Of a stretch of 64,000 nt of DNA, positions 47,734 through 58,100 are shown in pieces. Source of the stretch: Rallus limicola (taxonomy: Eukaryota > Chordata > Aves > Gruiformes > Rallidae); assembly GCA_022605955.1 (NCBI GenBank), contig JAKCOZ010000001.1:22312146-22376145 (forward strand). Direction: 5' to 3'. The notes beneath the pieces were generated by a model. It did not search any database and was not told the DNA's origin. It saw only the letters and a list, made by a program, of their open reading frames with translations. The first letter of the stretch is position 1; each line of letters starts with the position of its first letter. A program made the position numbers and the translations under genes.

Positions 47734-50418
47734 GCACATCACTTTAAAGTGTTGCATTGTTTGAAGAGTAGTTTACATGCAGCAGTGGGAGGCAGGGGAA
47801 AACTGTTTGCCTGGTAACTACTAAGAAGGTGTATTTTATCACACTTCCTAACAAAGCCCAGGCTGTTACCCACTTCACTGTGCAATAAACATGATCAAAG
47901 GGAAAAACTGTTGATGGTTCCATACAAGAAACCCCTTGGCAGCTAACGAGGGAATCATGCAGGCGGTAGGCATAAGGTACCTCTCATCCCACTGGGTGTC
48001 CGTGAGAACTATACCACGACACGTGTGATGACAATCAAAACCTGAGAATAAAAAGTAAGAAGACATGAGAACATTAATTTTTTTATTTTTTTTTCAGGAA
48101 AGAAGTGTTCTCCAGCTCAGTTTATACCAGTTGTTTCCATAATGAAAAAAGTAGCAAGAAGAAAAAAAAAAATCACCTCACTTCATTTATAGCCCCACTA
48201 CAAAACACTGCACAGACCTTCTTTCTTAGGGTTAAAAAGTGAAACTGGAAGTTTTTCACTATATGTGTTAGTTTATCATATTTAATTGAAAAAAATGGAA
48301 AAGAAGCATTAGTCTGGACACACGTTACCAAAATCTCTAAGATAAATAGTTGAAAAATCTATATTATAAATACATATTCCACATGCACAATGGACACATG
48401 CTAGTTTATGTGAGTTATTAAAGGACTAGGCTGAAAATATGCAGACTTTAAGACTGTGTTTTAAGAAATTTTAACTAAAAACACATGCTGAGTATGCATT
48501 CTAGCAGATAATTACACATAGAGCGGAGCACGGCTCATACGGAAAATAGAAACAGTGTAGGAACATGCATGTTTCATCTAATAGAGAAACACATGTATTA
48601 TACAAGTATTTCCTATTTCCTTTTTTAAAGAACTAGTTTTTAGGCACTACAGGTCACCCACCTCTAGAAACTCACTAATCTAATCTACAATATGTAAACA
48701 CACCCAGATTTACAAGATCCAGCAGAATACTATTTTTAACATATCCCCTTGTCCAAAATAACAGAAAACATGAAAATTTAAAAAATGACAAGGCCAGTCC
48801 TTTCCCAATCAGCTGGTTCTTATTCCCATGTTTTGACTTCCATGAACCAGGGAGACGATATTTAAAGGCCTCACACGTTTTCTCCTGCTCTCAGGATACT
48901 CAGCTGCTTGAGATAAAATAAGTAAAAGGATGACCTCTTTAAAAGGCTGTTTGCAAGTTTTGTTCAGTTAAGTAGGCCATTGAGTACTTTCTTTACCTGA
49001 GATTTCTGCATTTTTTAACAGGAAGAAACCTCAGATGTCTGATCTACTTTCCCTTCAAAAATGTGTATCTAATTTTTCTTTACATTTTTTAATCTATGTT
49101 GTTTGTACATGCCCAGGGGAGGGGAGGAACACTACATTTAATTATAAGATATTCCTTTTCAAGCCCTTACTTTTTACTTGTCTGAGGTGACTAATGTAAC
49201 TCTTAAACTCTGTGCCATTGTTCCAGGAATCATGAACCTACCTTAGCTGCTTCTGAAGGTGTTCTTATGTGCCTTACAAGCTGTGCTGGAGACGAGAAAC
49301 TCTGGTATTGATAGGATGGTAATTCTCATTGCTTGCTAGTAAGGCCAGGCTGAAACCTCATTGTTTTTGTTTCCTAGAGAAAGAACTGAGATCACATCTG
49401 CATTTTATAAAATCTCCTGAAGAGTTGCTGATCAACAACAACGAGCAGCCAAAGCTTTGCCTCTAGAAACTTGCATTGTTTTGCAGTTAGAGTTGCTAGA
49501 TACTGTGTCCTCATAAAAAGTCTGGTTAAGTCATTTAAGCTCTGAAACTGAGAAGTGAACTCCCCTGAACAGCTAGCAGAAATTTTTACTAATAACGAAT
49601 TAAATGCAACAGGCTCTGGGCTGTGTTATTCGGCTCCCTTTGTTCTTTAAAGGATATCCATCCGCAGCTCAAAACCCGCTAGTATTCCTAGCTTCTATGA
49701 AATAAGGCTATTTTGAGTGAGCAACTCAGATGGAAATGGAAAAAAAAGAAATTAAAAAAGCTTTTTCCTACCCATTTTCTGGGGTTCAATGTAAAATCTA
49801 CAAAGGCATTAAAACAGTCGGGCAGCTAGAGCTGCTGTGGGAACTAAAGTGTCAAAAGTGTTCACGCTATTTGTTGTCAGTTAGGGCATGGGGGTGGGGG
49901 GAAGGACTGGTAAAACCCTCTGCCTCTCTCCAATTTCTCTGACAAGCATATTGGCTGAAATTTATAAGGACTGGTCTAGCAGTGAATGTATAGAGGAGGT
50001 GAGTTTTGCCTGTTACCCCATGGCTGCCTGTCACCCCGACCCCATTGACCACTGGGGCCTTGTGCCTGTAGGAGGGCAGGGGCACCCATGGCTGCCTGCC
50101 TTGCTTTGCCAGGTAACTACGGACTGCTTTGTCTGACTTTGCTGGAAGCAGGAGTTGTTCTCCTGCCCAAGCTCTCTTTTCTGTGAATTATGCCAAGTCC
50201 ATCAGTCCTTCTTTCCCAGTTGTCGCTGAGGGCTATCGTGTATCAGGCTAGTGTACTCCTGCCAGAGAGGCTCCTTACACTTGCTCACTTGCCCAGAACA
50301 GGCAGCGCAGACATAGTCGTGCTTTGCTTAGCTTGGGATCAGGCGCAGCTCAGGGCATGCATTGCTCTGATGCCAAAGCACATGAGCAAGCTGGATATCT
50401 GAAGCGAATCAGCTGTAG

Positions 50419-50433
50419 CACACACACACACAC
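50419..50433. repeat. Short CA microsatellite
   Basis: About seven and a half CA units without interruption on the + strand. Confidence 0.9.
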
Positions 50434-51748
50434 CACTTCCCCTCCAAGCTGCTGAATTGGGAGCAATTATGAAAGAGTGGGTTCTGTGGTGGACTTGGAG
50501 CATGGGAGGTCAGGGGTAGGAGCCAGTCGCTGGGCAGCAGGGCCTCTCCATGTGATACCAGTACAGGGTTGGGAATGGGGAGGTCTCTGAATTCCATCTG
50601 CCACATCAGGCTCACCCCATTTCCATGTCTCCATGCTTTTGTTCCTCTGTTGGAAATACTGCAGAATGAGACTCAGAGATGCGGCAGCAAGTTCCACACA
50701 CTGGCATCAACTTGTCCTACAAACACACAGCGTGTGCTCAGACATGGCTGGCATGGAGAGAGAAGGTAAGAGCTCCTGTAGCAAGACAGTGGTAGCCAGT
50801 TACATGGGAGTGTAGAAGAGGTCCCTGGGTTCCTCCATGTCACATGGGAATACCTGCACTCGCAGGTGCCCACAGCTTGCAATAACACACAGTTCTGGAA
50901 TGACAAGTCTGCCCGCAGTAACTACAGCCATGCTGCAGTTTGTTCCAACCTCCACCCCGGACATGAGAACCCAATCACCTTACAGCTAGTTCTTTGCATT
51001 GTGTTGTGCAAGTAAAGGACAGGCTGTCGGGAAAGACTTGGCCAAGCTCAGCCCACCTCCCAAGGAGCATTTTCCACCACAGCATCCTGCCTTTGTCCTA
51101 CAGGATGCCTTAGCCGTCTATCTAGTAATTTTCAGACAGGGATCATGTGGGTTTTCACTTAGTCATGAGCTGCTCAACACGTTCCTACCAGTAAAAGTGG
51201 CAACTTTTCCACCTCCACTGGAGATCCGTGCACGTACTTAACCTGTAATGCTGAAAGGATCTCGTCAGGTAGGTCCCCAGCCTTAACAAGCCACTAACCC
51301 AGTCCCCAAATGCAAACTAGTGCACACCTATTGATTTCAAGCACCCTGCAAAGATAACTTATCACGATGGATTCATTAACCCCTCTTGAAGTTGCAGAGC
51401 TTGTTGAACTATTACCAGGTGCAGAAAGCCAAGTGGGGTTTCAGAGGAGATAAAGCTATCTGCCAGGCAAAGGACATTGTTATGGCTGAGGCATGATGTT
51501 CTCTGAGAGCTTAACTTCACGTTGGTCTAGGAAGTCATATAGGACCACAGACTTCAAAATCAAATGGTGAAAACTCAGCATAGACACAGGAGCAGGACAC
51601 AAAGTAGATGGTTCAGAACAGGGCATATCTCTGCAGAGGGGTGGCATAGCACTGAGCATTTTACAAGGGTCAGAAATGACAGTGGGAGCCATGGGTTGAA
51701 TTTCATAAAGGGTATCAACCCCTTCTGGTGTATCAGCAATAGGAAATA

Positions 51749-51789
51749 CTTCTTTTTTTTTTTTCCTTTTTTTCTTTTTTTTCCCCCCC
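51749..51789. repeat. Polypyrimidine tract
   Basis: An almost pure T/C stretch: long T runs broken by CC and C, ending in seven C. It is followed by acaacag, which would read as a splice acceptor on the + strand, but no open exon or transcript evidence follows. Simple sequence is the safer reading. Confidence 0.8.
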
Positions 51790-52607
51790 ACAACAGAGCA
51801 GAACCAGGCTGGGAGGAACTCAAGCCCTCATTCACTGTAATTTGGGATTCATACTGAGGGAAAGGAACTATTGTGGGATTTTCTTCATTGCTTCCTTGCC
51901 CCTACAGCAGTGGTTTTCAACCTGCAGCCTTAGGAAAGGCAGGTGGAAACTGTCCCTTGGGAACACAAAGGGTCCTTGGTAGCCCCGAATTTGGGGGTTT
52001 AAAAAAGGGCTTCACACCTCAGAGAGAAAAGTTCCAAAGCCTGACACCCCAAAACGTGAGGAGCCTGTGCCCTGCTCCTGGACGGAAGGGCAGAGCAGAC
52101 ACCCCGGCAGGCAGGGGCTGGACCCCGAGCCGGCAGCCCTGGGCAGGGCGGCCCCAAGGGGGTTCCCTGGCAGCGGGCAGGACCCTCCCAACACCCCGGG
52201 GTGCAGGACGCCACCGGCCCGCCTTGAGTTTCACCTGAAGCAGCCTTTTCCCTGCGTGCAGCTCCTGCCGGGGTACCCAACGCCGCGGGGGTCTCGGCAG
52301 CGCTCAGCGGGGTCCGCGGGGGCCGGCGCGGAGCGGTGCGCGGGGGCCGCGGGGCCGGGGCGGGGCGCGGGGCGGTGCGCGGCGGGGCGCGGTGCAGGGC
52401 CGCCACGGGCACACGTGGCTCAGCCCCCCAAAAAGGCACTCCCCGCCGGCGGGAGCGGGCAGTTCGTACCTCGGCCACCGCTGAAGCGCCGTCGGTCCGG
52501 TCCGTCGGTGGGCACCGGTGCGAGGGGGTAGCGGTTGGCTGAGGAGAGGCGGCTCCCGCCCCTGCGGAGGCAGCCAAGGGCTCGGAGCGGCCCTACCTGC
52601 CGGCATC

Positions 52608-52700
52608 ATGAACCTGACAGCCGAGAGCCACCGCGTCCCGCTGAGCGACGGGAACAGCATCCCGCTGTTGGGGCTGGGCACCTACGCCGACCCCCAGAAA
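52608..52700 (+). CDS. AKR1D1: AKR1D1 coding exon 1 (3-oxo-5-beta-steroid 4-dehydrogenase)
   Basis: AKR1D1 is a cytosolic, NADPH-dependent enzyme that reduces the 4,5 double bond of 3-oxo-4-ene steroids to the 5-beta product, in bile-acid synthesis and steroid-hormone breakdown. The exon encodes 31 residues. The core, Leu-Ser-Asp-Gly-Asn-Ser-Ile-Pro then Gly-Leu-Gly-Thr-Tyr (residues 12-26), is typical of AKR1D1 and differs from AKR1B and AKR1C proteins. About two thirds of residues agree with human AKR1D1 as I remember it, in the same register. Residues 22-26 are the first NADPH-contacting loop of the barrel, and Tyr26 lines the steroid pocket in the human enzyme. The catalytic Tyr, Lys and Glu lie in later exons outside the window. 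The ATG has A at -3. The upstream in-frame codons contain no other ATG. The exon ends after a whole codon (phase 0) at a GTAAGT donor. Confidence 0.94.
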
Positions 52701-52706
52701 GTAAGT
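52701..52706 (+). other. AKR1D1: AKR1D1 intron 1 splice donor
   Basis: The boundary reads CAGAAA then GTAAGT, a consensus intron side with AAA on the exon side. It follows Lys31, close to where the first intron interrupts other AKR1 genes. The next in-frame stop is far away, so the open frame simply runs on into the intron and would otherwise mislead a reader about the exon end. Confidence 0.92.
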
Positions 52707-53542
52707 CCGGGGGCGTCGTTACTCTCCGCTCCGCTGGCGGGGGCAGGTGGCGGCCGCCCTCGCTGCAGACCCCCCGAACCGGGGCTACTCGCCTGTCCCC
52801 CCTTTCTTTCCTTTCCTCCCAGCTATGACTCTTTTTTGTGCGAAGTTAAAGCCCCGTCTCTCCCGTGAGCGGTACGGGCAGCGGGCGGCGTCCAGGCGAG
52901 GAAAAGGTAGGGAGAAAAGCAAAATAATTAACCCCCTAAAATCTCGCCCAGCTTGCGGTGAGCTGCTCACCGTCCCGCACCGCCGCCCCACGCTGGGGGG
53001 GGTGGGGAGGCCGGGGAGAGGCTCTGTCGCTGCCCCGAGTGCTGGGGGTCTGGGCGGTGCAATCCCGGTACTGCCGCCACCACCGGGACGGGATGTGGCA
53101 CGCAGAGAGAGACGGGTCCCTGGCAAGGGCGGTCTAGATCCCTCGGTCCCGAGAAGCCCGGAGCCGGGGTGGGGGGAACGGGTACGGTGCCGTCGGGTCC
53201 CCCGGGCTGGCCCCGCTGCCCCCCTGAGCGGAGCGCAGATAAGATGAGGGATTTCGGACGGTCTCGCAGCTGGCCCCGACACTTTCCAAGGAATGTTCCT
53301 GAAACAAAGACCCAGATTCCTGCATCCTGATTCCTGCGGCTCCCACAGCTGACTGCCAGCGGTCAAACCACTCTCAAATATTCTGCATCCTCCGGTTTTG
53401 CGTGTCCCGGACAGGCATCCCATCTAACTGTCTGCATGGAGGCTGTGGAAGCACACCTGATGCTTCTGTGCACTTGGGAGCACAAAGGCAACTCGCTAGC
53501 TGCTGCCTTTTGCTCTCCTAAATTGTCTGATCTCTCAGCAGA

Positions 53543-53560
53543 TATTTATTTATTTATTTT
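53543..53560. repeat. TTTA microsatellite
   Basis: Four to five tandem TTTA/ATTT units (atatttatttatttatttt) on the + strand inside AKR1D1 intron 1. Confidence 0.85.
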
Positions 53561-54985
53561 AATTTGTTTGAAGAGCAGGAACAGAGATTTGGCTGGATTC
53601 CTCCTTGTGTAGCAGAATCATAGTTGGGAAGCAATATTGTGTGTATGACTCCACATGCCACAAGGTATTTAAAAATACCTTTTTAAAAGGAAAACTCTTG
53701 ATTAAAAACATTTAACAATCACTAATTGTACTATGGTATATTCATAAAAGTGTCAAAGAAGACCTTCAGTTAACACTGATGCGGGCGGTGCATGAGTGAT
53801 GCAGAAAGGGTGTAAAAAATCCCTAGGGCTGCAGATCTCCCTTGCTAACAATGCTGGTTTACATGGGAAGAATTAGTGGGGATCTGCAACTTCAGAGGCT
53901 GGGTACCATTCCCCCACTTCACTAGAATTTCGGGAGATATTTTCAGCTGGTGTGTTCTTTGAGTAACAGTTAGCAGAACAAAATTAAGCTCTCTAGTAGG
54001 AGTTTTAATGCACCAAAGCAGAAAGTTGCATAATTCAGTGACAAAATATCTCTGAGCAAACCTGAATTGTCTCTCTCCAGACTTGTATATCATGCCCCCA
54101 ACCCTCAAGTTTCAATTTTACAGTAGTTTTGAGGAAAGTGGTGGTTTCAAGTTGAGCAAAACGAAGTTGCCAGCAGAAGGGGTGCTCCTGCCCCTCTAAG
54201 CTTCCCGCATGCAGCCCAGATGAGCCGTGGCCGGATGCAGTGGCATTAGCTGGGCTGAGGCAGGGAGCCTGGAGCACCAATTAACCTGGTGGAGCTGAGT
54301 GGGGAGGTAGATGGGATTCCTCTTTTAAGGGGCAGTTTCTTGGCAGTTCTGTAACCCTGCTAAGAGTTTGTTCTGCAGAAGTTAAAGCATCCCAAAATCA
54401 GCATGGCAACGGTCCTGTCCCTTCTCTCCTAGCCTTGCAAAATCCTGATGCCTCCTTTGCCCTCTTGTGTGTGTCAAGATGGACAGTGAGCCTTAACCTG
54501 GAGCTTATCCAGTAAAAAATGAATCATTTTTAGGTAGGGTTGGTTTTCAGCTGAATCAGCTCCGGGTAGTGGCTTTTTGTATGTACCTCCTTTGTTTTCT
54601 GGTGACATAAAGGGGGGATGACTGGGCAATGCAGGCAGGGCATCGCTATAGCAACTCCAATTTAGAGCAATTGAAGCTGCTGTGTAACTGCACCCTCAGT
54701 GGGGATGGATGCATACACCCAACCACCCGTTCTCCTCCTCTCCGCATTTGTAGGGGTTTGATTTTTCTGAGCTGTCTTTCCTCTGTCTACATGATAAACA
54801 TGCTAGAAAGTTACATGTGGGAGGAGGAGCTGAGAAGAGGTAGAGAAAGACGTACTGATAAAGCACTTGCAAAAGTCTCATTTTCACAGCAGACCAAGTA
54901 AAACGCTGTGTGTTTGTCTGGAAGAGCTGGGCTGAAGCTTTACGCTTGCACTAGGACTGCATGCTGGAGTCAGGGAACTTGTCAC

Positions 54986-55002
54986 GGGGGGGGGAGGGGG
55001 GG
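54986..55002 (+). repeat. G-rich tract in AKR1D1 intron 1
   Basis: Nine G, one A, seven G on the coding strand. Such runs on the non-template strand can form quadruplexes or R-loops. Here the run lies 2.3 kb after the donor site. Confidence 0.75.
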
Positions 55003-55158
55003 CAGCGAGGGAAACGCGGGAGCAGGGTGCTACGGGATTTGTCGCAGAATTGGTTGAAGTTACTGATGGGTGATGGGGCAGGATGTTTAATTAGGTCACA
55101 GTTTGCCCTAGCTTAAAGCTTGCCCATCTCAGAAAGGCTGCTTTGCTAGTAAGAGACC

Positions 55159-55190
55159 GGGGGAGGGGTGTGTGGGGCGGGGTGGGGGGG
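55159..55190 (+). repeat. G-rich tract in AKR1D1 intron 1, second
   Basis: Five G runs of four or more (GGGGG, GGGG, GGGG, GGGG, GGGGGGG) with short A, TGTGT, C and T spacers meet the simple rule for a G-quadruplex on the coding strand. Confidence 0.7.
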
Positions 55191-58100
55191 CTGTGAGCGT
55201 GGGGGTTCTGCCAGCACCTTGCGGTGGCAGTGAAGTGCCGCTTTGCTGAGACAAGCCGCTCTGCTCAGCGCTGACTTGTGCGTGGCTCAACTTCCACCGG
55301 GATGCCTAGTGAGGTTTCTATCCTCTTCCTCACACCTAGAGAGCTGGGAGGCTTAGTGGCAACTCAGGACCATTTCACAGTTTATCTTGACAAGCGAGGC
55401 TATAAACTAGCGCTGACACGTTTCTCTTAATAACTTGGCTGTAGCCCTTTGCGGCTGGATTGCTTAAGAAGCAGCATCCGAGCCACCCATTCTCCAGCAG
55501 TGGAGGCAGGCAGCTGGTGGTAGCTGCGGTGCCAGCCGTCCCCAGCATGCTATTTCTGCTCATGAGTCAGATCTCCACAGCTTCTAGTCATTTTGTACTT
55601 TGATACAAAATACAGAGCCATTCGTTTGTCGTACTATTCACATATTATTCATCTTGCTCTCGGAGTCAGATTATTTTTATTTGCAAAGGTTATTCGCCCT
55701 GGCACATCCATGTCAGTCAGAGCAGCTTGTCCAAAACAAATCTGTTTTCTCAATCTTGCGCTACAGCCTAGTAGCTCGTAATGAGCCCGGAGTGTTCTTC
55801 CTGAAGTGCAGGAATGCTCTCGCTGGTTAAGCAAGCCAGGAGGATCTGGTTCGCCACGGAGCAGGGAAATCTGCTTCTCTGATGGTCGGTTACAAGAAAA
55901 CAGAGGCAGGAGGCCAGCTTTCATGTTTCGGGCTTTGTCTGGATAAACTGCACAGCAGTGCCTTCGGAATTGAAATGTGTCAGCAGCTTGCCTCGCTTGT
56001 CTTAAATAACTTAATTGTTCTCCCAAAGACGACTCGGGGAGATAAGTCATGCTTCTCCAGTTGTGAAATGCCAAACAAAAAAATCTATTGACCGAAATTT
56101 GGTCCCTTGTACAAGTTTACTGACTCAGCAAAGTGCACAGCTCAACTGGAGCAGAGCTGGACCACTGTGAAAAAGGTCTGTTTGATAATCAGATTAATTT
56201 AAATTGAACCCTCTTCCTAGATGTAAGAGACCTCTTCTTCTGAATGGATACAGGTCAGGATGACAAGAATTCAGCTAGTTGTTTGAAACTGAAAAGGCTG
56301 GGAGTGCAATGTTGGGGATTTCTTTTTGCGTTGCTCTCCTAGCACAGCAAGAAAGTGCAACAAATCCATTTGCTATCAGCTCATTTGCTAGCAGAAAGAA
56401 AGTAGTCTTCACAGGGTCATGGAAATTTGAGTTGATAATCGAGAAAAGTACTTAGAAATATTTTTTGCTGCTTTCACTGATGTTTCCTATCCTTACTTTT
56501 AAGGGAAGGTAGTAATTGTAGAGCCAATAATTAAAAAGCTTAGTTTGCTTTTTGGTGTGGATTTCAGCATGCTGAAGTTGGTTTTGTGTTCTCCTTCTCA
56601 AAGCGAAGGCAATGCATAAAGTTGTATTAGATTCTTGCCCAAGTAAAGATTAAGCGGTTCATCCTAGCAAGGACGGACTCAGTCCAAACACTGAAAATCT
56701 CAGCCACTTTCTCCTTCCCCGTTTGCCTCCTTCCTTCTCCAAACACCCCCTTCTCCCCGCAGGTCTGGGAGGGAACCTCAGTGGGAGCAGTGAATCTGGA
56801 CTACCAAGACCTTCCAGGTAGCTTTAAAATTTGAGGCCAAATCTGCTTCTGCCTGGCTCTGTGGATCCTTCTGGCAAAGCCCAGCGCATGCAGGAACGGC
56901 TCTGCCAAAGCTCCAGCAGATGCGCCATGTCCAGCTTTTCCTCCCCGAGGGCCCCCAAGCCGTTGACCCAATTCTCTAGGGCATTAAATGAATAGGGGGT
57001 GGGGTGGGGAGGAGGAGGGCGAGGGCAGCCCCACAGGGGAGAGCGGAGGAGGACAGCCTCCCCTTGATGAGCCCCATGGCATGGCCACCTGCCGAAGCAG
57101 AACTGGCTCAGCAGCCCAGGCTCCCACCAATGCTCCATTCCCAGCACAGCCCAGCAAGTGGTACTGGTACCCATCAGGAAGTAGATGGGATGCAGGGACA
57201 AGCAGGCTCAGAAGGGAAAGGTGCTAAAAACACTCCTAAATCCTGGAAATCCTATGCCTCATTAAAACAGCACTTACGCCCGCTTCACTTTATAACTCAT
57301 CCCTGTCAACACAGTTAAGATCATCAGCCCAGTGCCTCCACATAAATACTTGCTGTCACCCTGGAAGGTCAAGGGGCCTTGGCCACAGCTCCTCTCCTGC
57401 CTTCCTGTTTTGACTGAGGGAGGAGAGGGCTTGGAGGGAAGGTTGTAGCAACCGCACTGTACACAGGCGCTGCTTCTGAAACATAAGATTGGGCAAAGTG
57501 CTCAAGAATAGCACCGGGTGAGGGTTTTTGGCAAGTTGTGACTTTGCTAAAAATGAGGTTCTGAGGTAGCCAAATCCATTCATAAATTGGAAGCAGTTTT
57601 GTGGAATATTTTCAGGCAAAACAAATGGCAAAGCATTTCATTTTGGGCACTGGCAGTACAAGCTGAGGAATCAAAGGATTATTCAAGCAGTTGGAGGTAG
57701 CAGTTGCCTTTCCCTGAAGAGCCTGCTGGTGAGGGAATCCACACGGGTGGTGGGAAACTAGATTCGGCCCTCCTCTCCGCCTCCGGGGATTAAATTCCTA
57801 TCACACAGCCCAGGGAAATAATGTGATTGTGGGGGTATGTGAGAGCTTGAGAGAGGCGAGAAGAAACACGTACAAGCTGGAGCAGGAGGAGCACCCTCCC
57901 CATGGGAAAGAGCGCTGCCCACCAGCCCCACAGCTTTGGATGCTGAAGAACTTGGTATGGCATCCAGCCAGGAGGGAGAGAGACCCGTTTCCCCAAATCC
58001 TTAACTACCACAAAGTAACCCTTGTGAGCGCCCAGACAGTCTGGGTTTTGTTTAAGAAGAAATTGCTGGTTTGAATCAGGGAGAGGAAAAGTTCATCCAG

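Larger units (their letters stand above)
47598..52079. other. Non-coding DNA upstream of AKR1D1
   Basis: AT-rich to about 49.7 kb, then more balanced toward the gene. Simple sequence includes an A run at 47717-47733, a CA microsatellite at 50419-50433 and a pyrimidine tract at 51749-51789. No exon was recognised. This is where proximal regulatory elements of AKR1D1 would be expected, but I can name none from sequence alone. Confidence 0.5.
52080..53265. promoter_or_regulatory. AKR1D1: AKR1D1 CpG-island promoter
   Basis: About 1.2 kb are very GC- and CpG-rich, spanning the region upstream of the start codon, exon 1 and the first part of intron 1. The core is at 52310-52400, where GGGGC and GCGGGG words follow one another; a GC box (ggggcgggg) lies at 52357-52365. 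No TATA or CCAAT box is evident in the 250 bp before the ATG, as expected for an island promoter with dispersed starts. Long frames on the minus strand (51999-52577 and 52785-53423) are Arg-, Pro-, Ala- and Gly-rich artefacts of composition. The exact transcription start cannot be read from sequence. Bidirectional initiation is possible. Confidence 0.85.

Noticed and set aside
51749..51796. Polypyrimidine tract plus acaacag as a splice acceptor
   Set aside because: No exon with a conserved frame follows and AKR1D1 exon 1 is already explained. It is better read as simple sequence.
51907..51923. cagtggttttcaacctg as a hAT transposon end
   Set aside because: Only 17 bases resemble a hAT-type terminus, and no matching inverted end or internal sequence was found.
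51999..52577. 192-codon minus-strand frame across the AKR1D1 promoter
   Set aside because: Arg/Pro/Ala/Gly-rich, which is what a CpG island gives in any stop-poor frame. There is no domain, and the other frames in the same place are open too.
52518..52607. Upstream in-frame extension of AKR1D1 exon 1
   Set aside because: The extended frame would start at a GTG. The first ATG is at 52608, has A at -3, and aligns with the known family start.
52701..52868. Frame running past Lys31 of AKR1D1
   Set aside because: This is read-through into intron 1 beyond a consensus GTAAGT donor; the peptide stops resembling any aldo-keto reductase at that point.
52785..53423. 212-codon minus-strand frame over the start of intron 1
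   Set aside because: Same compositional cause. It lies in intron 1 and has no recognised motif.
53610..53632. cagaatcatagttgggaagc as a CR1 minus-strand end
   Set aside because: Too short and not followed by the GGGACCT word or any other CR1 sequence.
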